From NCBI GenBank assembly GCA_007922305.1, contig ML677385.1, forward strand, positions 9,145,300 through 9,209,299: DNA of 64,000 nucleotides, read 5' to 3'. Source of the stretch: Dermatemys mawii. Its lineage: Eukaryota > Chordata > Testudines > Dermatemydidae. Below the pieces are notes generated by a model. The model was not told where the DNA came from. It worked only from the letters and a program-made list of their open reading frames with translations, and searched no databases. The position numbers and the translations under genes were made by a program. Below, piece by piece: positions 1 through 11,119 of this stretch (position 1 is the stretch's first letter; every line of letters starts with the position of its first letter).

Positions 1-740
1 AATGGCACAAATTGAACTGTCTGTTTATATTTGGCCCTAGAGATGTTTTTCCCAGGTAGGGCATGAATTTTTGAACTGGCTGGTCAAAGCTACACATTGA
101 ATCAAATGTACATATTGAAACAAGGCTTCTTGACAAGGCAACAGTATGCTTTTTTCTGATTGATTGTTTTATTTTCTTTGGATGCCTAAGTTGCTTAGAT
201 CAGGGATTGTGTCTTCCTTTGTTTTTAGAGTACTAGTCACACTGCTAGCATTCAATAAACCATGTCAAGTGATACATATGTATCCCAACGTTTAAACCTA
301 CAACTTAGAAAAAAAAGAAACATGAGCTTTAAAGTGATGGCTACATTTTTTTAAAAAGTCTGATACATTCAAAATATTATCATGCATTTACATTTAGAAT
401 ACAATTTATTAATCACAAAGCTAATGTACTGAATCCTCAGTCATGTCTGAGCTGTGCTTAGCACAGCTGAGGTACAGGACTGGGCAATGGGACAAAGATG
501 GGTTTTAAGCACCTCCCTACAAAGCCTGTGTTCCTCTGCTTCCCAGTTCAGCTCCTGGTGTGACTTATGTTATGCTGCTGTAAGATGCCCTGCCTGGTAA
601 TGGGCTCAAAGAATTGTTCTTCCAGTCAAGAATCGCCTAACCAAGATGCACTCTGATCATGCCCCCTTCTTCCCTAACAATCTCACTGTACCAAGACAAT
701 GCAGAGAGGAGGACATAGAGTCAAAACAGGTAGGAAGGAT
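1..740. other. Single-copy AT-rich DNA
   Basis: No coding frame, RNA gene or recognised repeat can be supported here. The sequence is AT-rich with scattered stop codons in all frames. Confidence 0.5.
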
Positions 741-945
741 GGCCTTTAGACAGAGCCCTGGACTGAAACTTAGGAGATCTGGATTTGATTCCCAGATGAG
801 TCACAGACTTCCCATGTGACCTCAGGCAAGTAACTTATTCTACCCTGTAACTCCATAAAATGTGGGATTAATACTTGCCTACATCACTGGGGTATTGTGA
901 GGAGAAAATCCATTGATAATTGTTAGGAACATAGATACAGCAATG
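741..945 (+). repeat. MIR-type SINE (CORE-SINE), plus strand
   Basis: The stretch follows the MIR layout: 'cctggactgaaacttaggag' near the 5' side, then a degenerate core with 'gtgacctcaggcaagtaact' (about 817-836), then 'ataaaatgtgggattaatac' and 'tattgtgaggag'. These match the well-known MIR phrases for a record-like core, a '(g)gcaagtcactt' block and an 'aaaatggggataataat' block. It is diverged, as expected for an old amniote family. There is no coding content. The family call is from established knowledge; exact ends are approximate. Confidence 0.85.
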
Positions 946-1952
946 ATAGTGTCATAGGAAAATACAGATAACCAGTTCTATGCCAAGTAGGGATTCACCT
1001 ACTTCAGATAAATGTGTTTCTTCTGACCTATTAAGCTGGGTTACTGCCTGCATTGTACTTCATGAGTGGCATACAACAAGCAGGAGGAGAGGGTGGGGCC
1101 AGAATCAAGCCCTCATGTACTTTCATTAAAAACTTTCAGAATTTGAACTCAGATCATTTTCTTCTTCCTTTCTTGAAAAAAACTGCAAATGGGCTTCCAG
1201 GTGAGATGGGCAGTGTTCTTCCAGGCTATCCCTGAGGAAGCAGACAGCTTCTTCGTCTTCCTTGCATTTCGTATGTAGGCCGTGATTTGATTCACAGCTG
1301 GTATACTCCAGTTTTCTGCCACTGTGGTTCCATTTTTAATCAGAGATAGGGTATACAGGAGAAATGGTGGTATCAAGAGCTGGATTTTTCTTGAGTGGAT
1401 GTAATATGTGATATTCATGATATGATGCATCATAATGCCAGAATGCAAAAGTCAAAAAGAAATACAAAATGCTTGTCCCAGAGAACAAAGTGTATAAGGT
1501 GGAGCAACCCCCCCCCCCACCCCCACCAAACTCACAGTAGTCTTAATCCAAAAATCATTGAAGTTAATGATTACCATTGACTGGGCTTTGGATCAGATAC
1601 AACGTCCATTAAACATCTGATTTGACTGAATTTGGTTTTCCCCTGTTATTCACACAGTTCATTCCCAAAACCTTTTGTTTTCTGCTCCTCTTCCTTTTCA
1701 AGTGTCTGGGGTTTTTTTCCAATGCCTTTTACTGAGCAGAATATCCATTTGTATTAAAGCCTTGGATTAAGAGGCTAATTCTTAACCCTTGAGTCATTAA
1801 ATAGATTAATGTACTGGCTTCCAATGAAAACTATTATTTTAATGTGTACACTCTTAATCCTTCTCTGATATCAATTATTTTCTCATCCATATCTTTCAAA
1901 ATCTAAATGAATTGATAAACACGCAAAATTATCTAATATGTAGATTATCATA
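946..1952. other. Single-copy DNA with a poly-C run
   Basis: A C11 run at 1508-1518 continues as a C-rich tract to about 1527. The short frames here do not resemble any protein I know. Nothing else is supported. Confidence 0.5.
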
Positions 1953-2012
1953 GTATCCACAGGTGCCCAGATCAGGATTGAGGTCCCATTGTGTTAGGTG
2001 CAATAGACATGT
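1953..2012 (+). repeat. CORE-SINE-like fragment
   Basis: The phrase 'gaggtcccattgtgttaggt' followed by 'gcaatagacatgtaaagg' resembles the opening of the CORE-SINE-like repeat at 2961-3200 ('accaattatgctaggtgcct'). Only about 60 bp remain. The call rests on this internal similarity and on memory of the family in sauropsids. Confidence 0.5.
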
Positions 2013-2960
2013 AAAGGTAGACATCCACTTTTTTCTACAGATTTTTAATCACACAGAGGTTTTTCCATGCCTTTTGTTCAGTTATGATTTGGGAGAGAGC
2101 AGTTAGTTGGATAAAAAGTATCCATGTATTTGTGAAATAACTTGCAGAGCTTTCACTTGTCAATTGCAAACCAATACAAACTGAATAACCCTGGAATGAC
2201 GCTGAAGCACAGAGACGCTTTTCAGTGTTAATCCACCACTTTCCATAGTATTGTTTATTTTATATATATAATATTCTGGCACATCTTTGACACTAGGCCT
2301 TTTTCTGGTTCATTGTGGAACTTCACTGTATTGTGTACAGATTATAGTGCAACTATTTGGAACAAACACAGTCTTCCTCTATTTTATATAGCACCGAGGT
2401 CAAAGTTTTTGAAAGTGACTACTGAGTGGTTTTTGAGTGCCTCAGTTTTGAGCTGTTCCACTCAAAATGCCTTTAACAGTGCTTCATTTCTAGAAAAAGC
2501 TAATCTGCCCTCCAAATATTAGGCTATTTTGATGTTCTGAAGTTGGGTGACAAAAATTACAAAATTTTGGCCTCAATAGCTATTTTATATGTTCATATGT
2601 CATATTAATTACCACCGTGCACACATTGAAAGCATGCATGTCTTTCTCCCATTGTGAGCAGATCTTTTCCGTGCTCCCTTTTCCCCCACCTCTACATTTC
2701 CATTCTTTTTATACCCTTGTGTTTTCCCGTTCCTCTGTCCATACTGTTTTCTTACTTCTGCTGTTTGGTTGTGCTGCCATGCTTCTCATACACTATTTGT
2801 TGTACTCCCCCATCAATGATCAATGCTCTTCTCCATTCCTAAATGAAGAGCTGAAGACCAGACAACCACACAGGCACCACATAATCTAAGGACTTCAAGA
2901 TGATTATTAAGAAAACAGTAGTTTGTTCACACAAAATAAGGACTGACTGACTGACCAAAG
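2013..2960. other. Mostly single-copy DNA, pyrimidine-rich in part
   Basis: About 2395-2480 ('tttttgaaagtgactactga' and following) resembles one arm of the fold-back MITE family at 7653-7820. About 2640-2765 is pyrimidine-rich. Frames of 90 and 62 residues overlap this biased tract and look like composition artefacts. Confidence 0.45.
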
Positions 2961-3200
2961 GGCCCAGCAGAGATTAGGGACCAATTATGCTAGGTGCCTT
3001 GTAAATGTATGGTGTTTACTGAGTTCATAGTAAGACAGTTTGTGCCACAAACAGTTTACAGTCTAAATAGACAACAATTGGGAGGGTAAACAGAGGTGCA
3101 GATAGATTAAATGTTTTGCCCAAGGTCAGCTGGCAGGTTATCCGCACAGCCAGGAATTGAACCAAAGTACTCACTCAGTGCCCTGTCCACTGGATCTCAG
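2961..3200 (+). repeat. MIR/CORE-SINE-like repeat
   Basis: The order of motifs is diagnostic: 'ccaattatgctaggtgcctt', 'acagtttacagtctaaatag', 'aggtgcagatagattaaatg', 'ttgcccaaggtcagctggca', then 'gccaggaattgaaccaaagt' and 'gtgccctgtccactgg'. This matches a CORE-SINE family common in turtles and birds, whose end reads as a list of tRNA-style 'ccaggaat.gaacc' phrases. It is diverged but nearly full length. Family name is from memory. Confidence 0.75.
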
Positions 3201-5350
3201 TGCATCTCACAACTAGAACCTCTTTCCAGTTAACTGTTAAGATTTTGTTATTCAGATTTTATGGTGATTTACAAGTCATTGGGTTTAACTGGAAATAAAA
3301 GTATATTAAAGGACCAAAAAAGAACTATTTGCTGGAAGAATTAGCAGAAGAATTTGAAGGCTCACAAAAGGAAAGGCCTACTTATGATCAGATAAACACC
3401 TGAACTAAATTTCCATTCCAATCTCTAGTCCTCAATTCTCCTCCCTTGCCCATATCCTCTTGCTCCGGAAACCATTATGATTCCATAATCTTCACTTCAA
3501 ATTCTTTAATAGCCATGGAATGTAAAACCTTACTAGTGCTTTCAAAATTTTAATTCCTGCGAAGTAGACTGGACTTGACCTTGAGTGTACTGAGACTCAA
3601 GTCCACCTTAACCACTATCAGGCCTTGGCACCCAGTTGACTGACTCAATAAAATTCTGTCTTAAATATTTATTATTATATATTCTTTAAGAGACAGGTAG
3701 CTATATATTTGAACACTTGTATGCAGGTGACACTAAAAAAAAAAGAGAAAACCAACCAAAACTTGCCTTTGAAAGAAGGTTGCATATGTATTTGGGGATT
3801 TATTTTTATATGAAAGAGGTAGGATAAAAAGAAATAATGCTTTGAAATAGAAAAATAAAGCATTAGTACTGAGATCAGAGCAAGGAAAGAACAAAAACAA
3901 CAAAAAAAGTGTTCCAAATCAGCACAATGACATTAAAAAAACTAAGTGTGTATTTTAATTTCTGTAAACTGTATTAAAACTGAGTTACCTGAAATTTCTC
4001 AGAAAAACAACATTCTACAATAGCTGATGCTTCCTTTTGATTTCTTCAATTTTCTTTGTTTAAAATAGCTTCTAGTGACACCTTGGATTCTAATGTATAC
4101 ATTTAAAAAAATGTTTCTTTGACAGATGAAACCTCTGAGCTTTTCAAAGTCATAAGCCAATTTAGAAAGAAAAGAATGTTTTTCTCTACAGTGTCTGCAG
4201 TATCATTGCATGGTACCCTTGTAAATGGAACAAATACATCTGTAGTTCCTTCAAAAAGAACTTGTAATTGTGCAGAGACATTTCCTATACCATAGCCATT
4301 CTTTTTTTATCGTATTCACCAGAGATGGCTTCAGGAGCAAAATTCAGGTCCACGTTTAAGTTTGACAAAAGTGTTCAAATATAAGGTTATAATTTGGATT
4401 ATTAGTATTACTGATCATGGTCTTTTCAGTAGTGCCTAAGGACAAACCGAGAATGGGGCTCCACTGTGCTATATACCGTACAAATGAAGTCATAAGTGGT
4501 CTGTGTCCCAAAGTGCAATAGACAAGACTAACATAGGATAGGGAAAAGGGATTGATCTTTGCTATGTTCATCAAGCAGTTAAATCAGTTAATGTTTTGGA
4601 CTGTGTGACCAGCAGTAATTTTAGCTACCACTTTTTTGTTTCAATTTAATTGTTGATCAAAAATAACATTAATAATATGATGTTATATCCTTTTTTGATA
4701 TTCAACCCATATTCATTTCAGTGACCATGAAGAAGATATCAAGAGGCTGCTGAGTTGGCTTTCATAGCTTCTAATTTCATTGTCTATTTTAATGTGCCAT
4801 TTTCTCTGTATATGGCATATAGGCTCTGAGTTATTACTAAGAATTTTTGAATAGCCTTATGGAATGTTGGGTTAACTTTTTCTGCACACTTTTGCGGTAC
4901 ACTTTTTTTTGCCTTTTGTATACAAATGCAAGTTGTGCCCTATGGCTCTAGGGAACAAGTAGTCTGTAATGTATTTCTAGTAGCAATTTACACTTTCTTT
5001 CCAAGGTGTCATATCCATATGTAACACACATTTTCCTTAACTCCTCCCACAAATCCATACACCACAGCCCCATTTATGCAGATCATCTACATAACATCAT
5101 TTTACAATTGCAGTGTGGAACGAGATTGTACCAAGTAGGAGGCTTTGGCCAGGCTTCAAGCTCTTAAGACTTGATTTGTACTAAACTGCTATACTTTTCC
5201 TCACTTTCCAGTGCCCAGACCACAGAAACATATGGCCTAAATTGTTATAACATGGATTTATAGTAGTTATGTTAAGATGAGCTGTCTGGAATATTCATTT
5301 TATGTTTTTGCCAAGATTTTTTTTTTCCTAGATGAGGGTTTTAAAAGTCG

Positions 5351-5367
5351 TCTCTCTCTCTCTCTCT
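5351..5367. repeat. (TC)n microsatellite
   Basis: Uninterrupted TC dinucleotides over 17 bp, seen directly. Confidence 0.9.
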
Positions 5368-5949
5368 GGATAACTATGTCTAAACAGAACACTGTTACAA
5401 AATAGCCAATAAAATCCAATAAGAAGCATTTATCTAAGGCTTAATTGTCTCTCTAAGACCTAGTTCTCTATGGGGCGGGGGAGGGAGAGGGAGCGGGTAG
5501 AGCCAGAACTATGTTACTCCAGGGAAGCCTTGGAAGGCATGCTTTCTCAAAGAGGCACCATGTCTCCCTGTGCTGTCGAGGGGTGTATTGTGCTCCCACT
5601 GTTACCCCCAGTGTCATGGGTGACCAGTCATCTGTAAAGTCTGGCACTTCCTTATCCCTTTCTGTGTGCTGCTGGAGTGGGAACGGGTATCTTGTGCACA
5701 GTTACAGTGACTGGTGGGAAGAGGTCAAGTCATATTCACCTGTGTAAAAGTTAGGCACAATCTGACTCACGTTTTACTTTTTCACATTGTACAAACTTGA
5801 ATGATTACAACAGCTTTAGGATGAGTATGTAAAAAGTATTACTCTGTATAAACTACCTTGATGGAATCCAGGCTCAATCTGTTTTTGGGGTTGCAAGGCC
5901 ACCTTGAAGTAGCCCATCTCAAATTATTATCCTAATCCTATTTAATTAT

Positions 5950-6160
5950 GTTCATTTTATTGATTAGGGAAACAGAAAGGTTTAGGCCCTTTGCAGTAGG
6001 CATTGCAGTAGTGAGCAATGTCTAAATACCTTTAAAATCTGGCCGAGAGGGACTCAAGGCTGCACAACAGTTACTAGCTGGAATTGAGGTTCGAATTTGG
6101 GAGTTTCTTATTTCAAAACCCCATGCTCAATCCGCTATACAAAGCTTCCTCTCAGTGTGG
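5950..6160 (-). repeat. Probable degraded CORE-SINE/MIR-like fragment
   Basis: 'attagggaaacagaaaggtt' resembles the 'gatggggaaactgaggcaca' block of such SINEs, and 'ttactagctggaattgaggt' followed by 'tcgaatttggg' and 'ctcaatccgctatac' resembles the end block. About 50 bp in the middle do not fit, so this could be two joined pieces. Confidence 0.4.
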
Positions 6161-7652
6161 TCTTTAAGTTATTTCTGGAAAATAAACCACAAAGGTTGAG
6201 GATAGAGGATGCTAATGGAGGAAGAATGTGTGGATAAAGGAAAGCAAAAGTAGAAATGTTGCTAAAATAGCTGGATGCCTGTTATCCTTTTGTTTGTCTA
6301 GTTAAAAAAAATTACAACTCGATTTTTATCTATGAAGAGGCTAGGACCACACACGTTCCCACAAAGACACAGTTCATATTTCAGCCATTTGGAATTGTTT
6401 TTCTGAGAATGTGATAATTTATTTTGTTTTGTCTGGAGGCAAAGAAAAGCACTTTCTTTACCAAGTAATCCGGCAGAAGTACGATCATCAGAGTATTGCT
6501 TATGTTGAGTCCTGCTGAGAAATTACAAGAAAAACAGGCTCAGGACTTGTGTAACTGAGCTTTGCTGTTAGAATACATTTAGATGGGAGTATGGATCTCA
6601 TAAGATGTAATCAGTTTGCCTTCTGGTGTCATGGTTATGTTGGCAGCAGGATTATAGCTTTGCTATTGCTGTATCTCTGTTAGGTAAGAGTTATAAAAAG
6701 TCTTTAAATGTAATTTGAAAGGACATGCAAAACTCATGGGGTAAAATCTGTTTTCAGTGGCTCAGTCAATTTTTTGAGAAGCATAGTCGAGTGGATTCTA
6801 TTTTTTAGACTTAAATTTCAAATCTTCATTTGAAAGAAATATAGAAATACCCATTAAAATGTAAAAAATAATGTACAGTAGTATCAGCACTTGAAATTAT
6901 TATAATGGCAATGATACATGGCAGCTTTTCTAATCTACAATACACTAATATAAGATGAAATTCATGCTGCTACAAGGAGCCCTCAAAGAAACCTTCTGAA
7001 CCAGTTCATCCCCTCGTAATACTGAAATGGCACATCCAGTCTTGTATGGATGCTAGGAAGTAGAATATAGATTTTAAGACAATAAGCTTTATTGATTTTC
7101 TGATACCAAAATGAATAGGAGTAAGGATGAATCTAAACATATGAGCTGAAATAGATAAACACATCTGGTATCAAAAGGACATGCTTTTCATAAAAACTCC
7201 TTTTTTGGGGTCAAAATTAGAAAATTTTAACCAGCTAATAGTAATGCATTATTTAGACTCCCCCTCCCCCCGCAAAAAAAATCAGCTGTTTCTTTTCTGA
7301 ATTGTTTTTCTGAAATATGAAATGTATCCTCCAAAAATCCATATAGTAGAGTTATTTTGCCTACATAAAACTCTTAATTTGTAAAAGGTATATCCATTTC
7401 AATTCTGTTCTGTTTGTACTGTGCATATTACAAAATTTCATGTGTTAAAACAATTTTAAACCTGTATTTTTAATATGAATTTTAACTTATAATTATTTAG
7501 GTCTTTATGTAATAACGTGGCCAGAGTCTCATAGGAAGCATCCATCTCATGTAGCTGCATTGCTGTAGTGATTTAGAATTTTTGGTCAGTATTAAGTAAA
7601 ATGTTTTGTGTGTAACAATGAATTTGGAAATGCCTTTAGGAATGTGTGACCC

Positions 7653-7820
7653 AAGATTTTCAAAAGTGACTAGCAATGTTGGTTTTTGATGTCCTAATTT
7701 CAGACATTTTCAGAAGAGGCTGAGCTCCTAACCCTGGAAAATTAGGCCCCTTAAAAGTGAATTAAATTGGGCACATACAAATGTAGGGTCCAAAAACCTC
7801 TAGTCTCTTTTGAAAATCTT
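7653..7820. repeat. Fold-back MITE-like repeat
   Basis: The left end 'aagattttcaaaagtgacta' (7653-7672) is an imperfect inverted copy of the right end 'tagtctcttttgaaaatctt' (7801-7820). The inner arms also pair in part: 'gagctcctaaccctggaaaa' leads into 'ttaggccccttaaaagtgaa'. A sister copy lies at 18941-19121. The size and palindromic form suggest a non-autonomous DNA transposon. It belongs to a repeat family I recognise from turtles, crocodilians and birds. A target-site duplication is not clear. Confidence 0.75.
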
Positions 7821-8957
7821 AGTTATAATTTATAGTTCATCATTTTAGCTTTCATATATGTTGTGCAAATATGTGGACAGAATCCTAAACATGTATAAGA
7901 GTTTACAAGGCACAATCTGCCCATCTCAAATTTTTACTGAGGCAAATTTCCATTGAAATCAATGAGTGTTTTGCCGGAGTTAGAAGTCAGTAAGTCAGTC
8001 AGAAGTCAGAAGTCAGTCAGAAGTCAGTAATTCAACATCTGGTCCTGTGTGCACATTAATGAAAATGAGTGGTTTAATGTTTGTCTCTGTTCCACATTTC
8101 CTTTACCAATTAATAACTTAAAAATATCCTTGTAGTCAGTTCAGCCAGATATAGTCTGATAATCTATACTGAAATGCCATACTATTGTACTTAAACACTA
8201 CCATTTATTCCCCTTAATAAATTAAATGTCTCCTCTCGATGTTTTGTAGGAGCGCTATATAGATCCTATACAATGAGTGAACTTCCCAGTCATTGTTGGT
8301 CATAAGTCTGCCTCTCAACTGCAGCTAGAGTATCTCTATGAATAAACTTCCTTTTGATGCAGTCGTTTTAATGTTAACTAATCTCTCATGCATTTTGTGT
8401 TTCAGTAAATCTGCATGCTAGTTTCAGAGCTCATCAAATTTTGGTGTATTTCTAATTTGTATTCCAAAGGGTAAGGTCATGGGAGCGGGTTGCGGTGTGT
8501 GGAGAAAGAGAAGAGGGAATCAATAAACATCACAGTCTCTTCTTAAATAAATCACTGATTGTTAATTAGTCCTGTAAATACTTCTGGTTTTAATAAAATA
8601 TTGGACTCCATTAAGGTCACACAAGTGTAAATGAGGGCAGAACTTGCCCAAATAACAAAAACTTCCAGAGTGGCTTTCAGAGGGCAATAGAGGGTTCATC
8701 ATGATTGCTTGATGAATGTTTATGGGAAGGAGTAAAGAAATCTGTGTCATGTCCCCCTGTGTACTATACTTACTTTCTTAGCTAGTTCATTTTGTAATCT
8801 CACTGGTGTATATTGTTGCCCTTTTGTCATCAGTAGCAGATTTTCAGGGCCTTGAAGATCATTTTCACATTCAGAACAAAGGGCACATAGGGAACTCCTT
8901 TTGGAAAAAACCTTGAATTAGGCACTTCTCCTCTGTTTCAGAGAAGCATCTCTCCTG
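7821..8957. other. Mostly single-copy DNA
   Basis: It contains a short tandem array at 7982-8028 and a small element-like piece at about 7915-7978 ('ccattgaaatcaatgagtgt') of the style seen in sauropsid palindromic MITEs. No gene is supported. Confidence 0.45.
7982..8028. repeat. Tandem repeat of agaagtcag/tcagtcag units
   Basis: Units of 'agaagtcag' and 'tcag' repeat about six times over 47 bp, seen directly. The unit length varies between 4 and 9 bp. Confidence 0.8.
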
Positions 8958-9618
8958 TGTGACGGAGTCAGACCAGAAGGATATAGGAGAGTGCTGGAAG
9001 GCAGGTATATTAGTCTCAGGATGTGCAGGTCCTTGTTCCCTGGATAGCCAAACAAAGGCTACTCCAGGCCAATCAAGACACCTGGGGCCAATTAAGAACC
9101 TTCTAGAAAGGAGTAGAAACAGCTAGCCTAATTGGGACACCTGAAGCCAATCAGGGACTGGCTGAAACCAGATAAAAACCTCCCAGTTAGTCAGGTGGGT
9201 GTGGGTGTCAGGAGCTGTGGAAGGAAGTTATGCTGTTGGTGAGACTGAGTGTAGGACAACATATCATACTGAAGGAAGGAAGCCCTGAGGTAAGGGTGAA
9301 GTGGAGTTTGAAGAAGCGGGGACTGCTGTGGGGAAGTAGCCCAGGGAATTGTATTGTGTTTTGTGCCTAAAAGGTCAGCCATCTTAGCTGATACTATTAG
9401 GGTCCCTGGGCTGGAGTCCGGAGTAGAGGGCGGGCCCGGGCTCCCTACTTTTTTCCATCTTCCATACTGGCCTGTGATGAAGGTAACTCACTAGGTGGTG
9501 ACTCTTGCCAATTCTACTGAGAAAGGGAGGTCACTCTGGGGCCTAGATGAGTTTCTGAGGCCCCTAAATCTGCCAGGAAGCGCAGGACCCACAAGTACAG
9601 ACTTGGAGCTTTGTCACA
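8958..9618 (+). mobile_element. Solo LTR, turtle-type, with 4-bp target duplication
   Basis: The block starts TGTGAC and ends GTCACA, the TG...CA form of a long terminal repeat, and is 661 bp long. The 4 bp just outside each end are identical (CCTG at 8954-8957 and 9619-9622), which fits LTR integration followed by recombination to a solo copy. Inside are several CCAAT-like motifs (for example about 9067 and 9147) and a TATA-like 'gataaaaacc' at 9171-9180, a plausible U3 promoter. Phrases such as 'gacggagtcagaccagaagg' and 'gtagagggcgggcccgggct' are ones I recall as highly repeated in turtle genomes. No internal retroviral region, polypurine tract or second LTR lies nearby. A 4-bp duplication fits Gypsy-type elements or ERV1-like elements; I cannot choose between them. 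Confidence 0.8.
9171..9180 (+). promoter_or_regulatory. TATA-like box inside the solo LTR
   Basis: 'gataaaaacc' follows CCAAT-like repeats by about 20-100 bp. This matches the expected U3 layout. It is a predicted site only, with no sign of use. Confidence 0.4.
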
Positions 9619-10218
9619 CCTGCTGCTATTTCTGTCCAGGGAGCCTACACAGACCCATAGTCAAATACAAGACTGTCTGCTGTCACTGGTCCTGTCACAT
9701 CTGATTTGCTCTCTGCTTGACAAACAGCCTAGATCTGCTCCAGTCTGTACATAACATAGTAACTTCAGCTGAGTACCCAACCTGCAAATACCTGTAATGA
9801 CTCTTGGGGTGTGGCAGTTGTATCGTTGACCTGTAAGGCAATCCCTTACAATATATGTATTTATTTATATGTATGTATATTTGTATGTTATGAGTTTGCA
9901 CATGTCACACACACAATTATCTCTTTAACATTATATGTAGATCATATAATGTGGTTTTGTGTCATGGACCTAAATCTGTGCTAGACTGAGCCTTAGGCTC
10001 AGCCTTGTGCAAGGGGTGAGGGTAGTTGTGCCACCTCAGGAGAAGCTTCTTGAAGAAACTGTGAATCCTCCTGCTCCCCTTGTGCTTTAGCATGAAGGGA
10101 ATAGATACTTTTTGGGCAGCTGCCAATTCCCTCCCATCTCTTGCTTAGCTAGTTTAACTGGCTGGATCATATGTGTATAGATACAAAGCTCCACCTACTC
10201 CATTTGGAAGAAGTCAGT
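9619..10218. other. Single-copy DNA
   Basis: About 9850-9895 is a TATG/TATT-rich simple tract. No gene is supported. The last 8 bp (10211-10218) are the left target duplication of the next element. Confidence 0.5.
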
Positions 10219-11119
10219 TAGGGTTTTCAACTGGAATGCCTGGTCCAAAAGGGACCCTGGTGGCTCCAGTTAGCATGGTTGATGGGGCCACCAAAAGTCC
10301 AGTCAGTGGCACAACAGGAGCTAAGGCAGGCTCCCTGCCTGCCCTGGCTCCAGGAGGCTCCTGGAAATGGCTGGCATGTCTGGCTTCTAGGCACAGGGGC
10401 AACTAGGGAGATTCTGTGAGCTGCCCATGCCCTGAACACCAGGTCCACAGCTCCCATTGGCCAGGAACTTCCGCCAATTGGAGCTGCAGGGGCAGCACCT
10501 GCAGACGGGGGCAGCCCGCAGAGCTGCCTGGCCACATCTCCGCCTAAGAGCTGGACATGCCAGCCACTTCTGGGAGCTGCCTGAGGTAATTGTTGCCCAG
10601 CTGGAGTTTGCACAACAGCCCCTCCTTCCCCAGATCCCATGCCCCAGGTCAGAACCCCCTCTCGCACTCAAATTCCACACCCCAACCTCATGCCGCAGCC
10701 TTGAGCCTCACCCTGCACTCCAAACCGCTCATCCCCATCCCAAAGCCCCTACCCACACCCCCTCCTACACCCCAAACCCACATGCCTGGCTCCACCCCAG
10801 AGCCCAAGCCCCCAGTTGGACCCCCTACCTCCCCAACTCCCCTCCTCATCCCAAAGCCCTCTATTGCACCCAAACTCCTTCCCAGAACCCCTTTTCTCTC
10901 AGAACCCCTCATTTCTGGCCCCACTTGGGAGCCTGCATCCCCAACCACAGCCCTAATCCCCTACAGCACCCCAAGCCTTTGCCCCAGCCCAGTGAAAGGG
11001 AGTGAGGGTGTGGGAGAGTGAGCGACAGAGGGGGTCATGGAGTGCGTGTGAGCGAGGCCTTAGAGCAGGGGCGGGGCACGGGTGTTTGATTTTATCTGAT
11101 TAGAATGTTGGCCACCCTA
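10219..11119. mobile_element. GC-rich hAT-like non-autonomous element
   Basis: The left end 'tagggttttcaactggaatg' and the reverse of the right end ('tagggtggccaacattctaa') form imperfect terminal inverted repeats. They are flanked by 8-bp duplications aagtcagt (10211-10218) and atgtcagt (11120-11127), 7 of 8 matching, typical of hAT insertion. The interior is GC-rich, with a pyrimidine-rich C-tract of 'cctgcaccccaaaccc' style between 10600 and 11000. The 182-, 146- and 143-residue frames here lie wholly in this repeat and show only proline-rich or low-complexity composition, so they are not genes. I recognise the interior as a common turtle repeat. Confidence 0.85.

Larger units (their letters stand above)
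3201..7652. other. Long single-copy AT-rich stretch
   Basis: No exon-like frame is supported. It holds a (TC)n microsatellite at 5351-5367, a G-rich patch at about 5471-5495 and a probable degraded CORE-SINE at about 5950-6160. Several A/T runs occur. The 78-residue frame at 5511-5747 has no recognisable domain. Confidence 0.45.

Noticed and set aside
10227..10667. 146-residue minus-strand open frame
   Set aside because: Same repeat, opposite strand. No domain is recognisable.
10457..11005. 182-residue plus-strand open frame, longest in the window
   Set aside because: It lies inside a GC-rich hAT-like repeat, is low-complexity and proline-rich, and overlaps frames on both strands.
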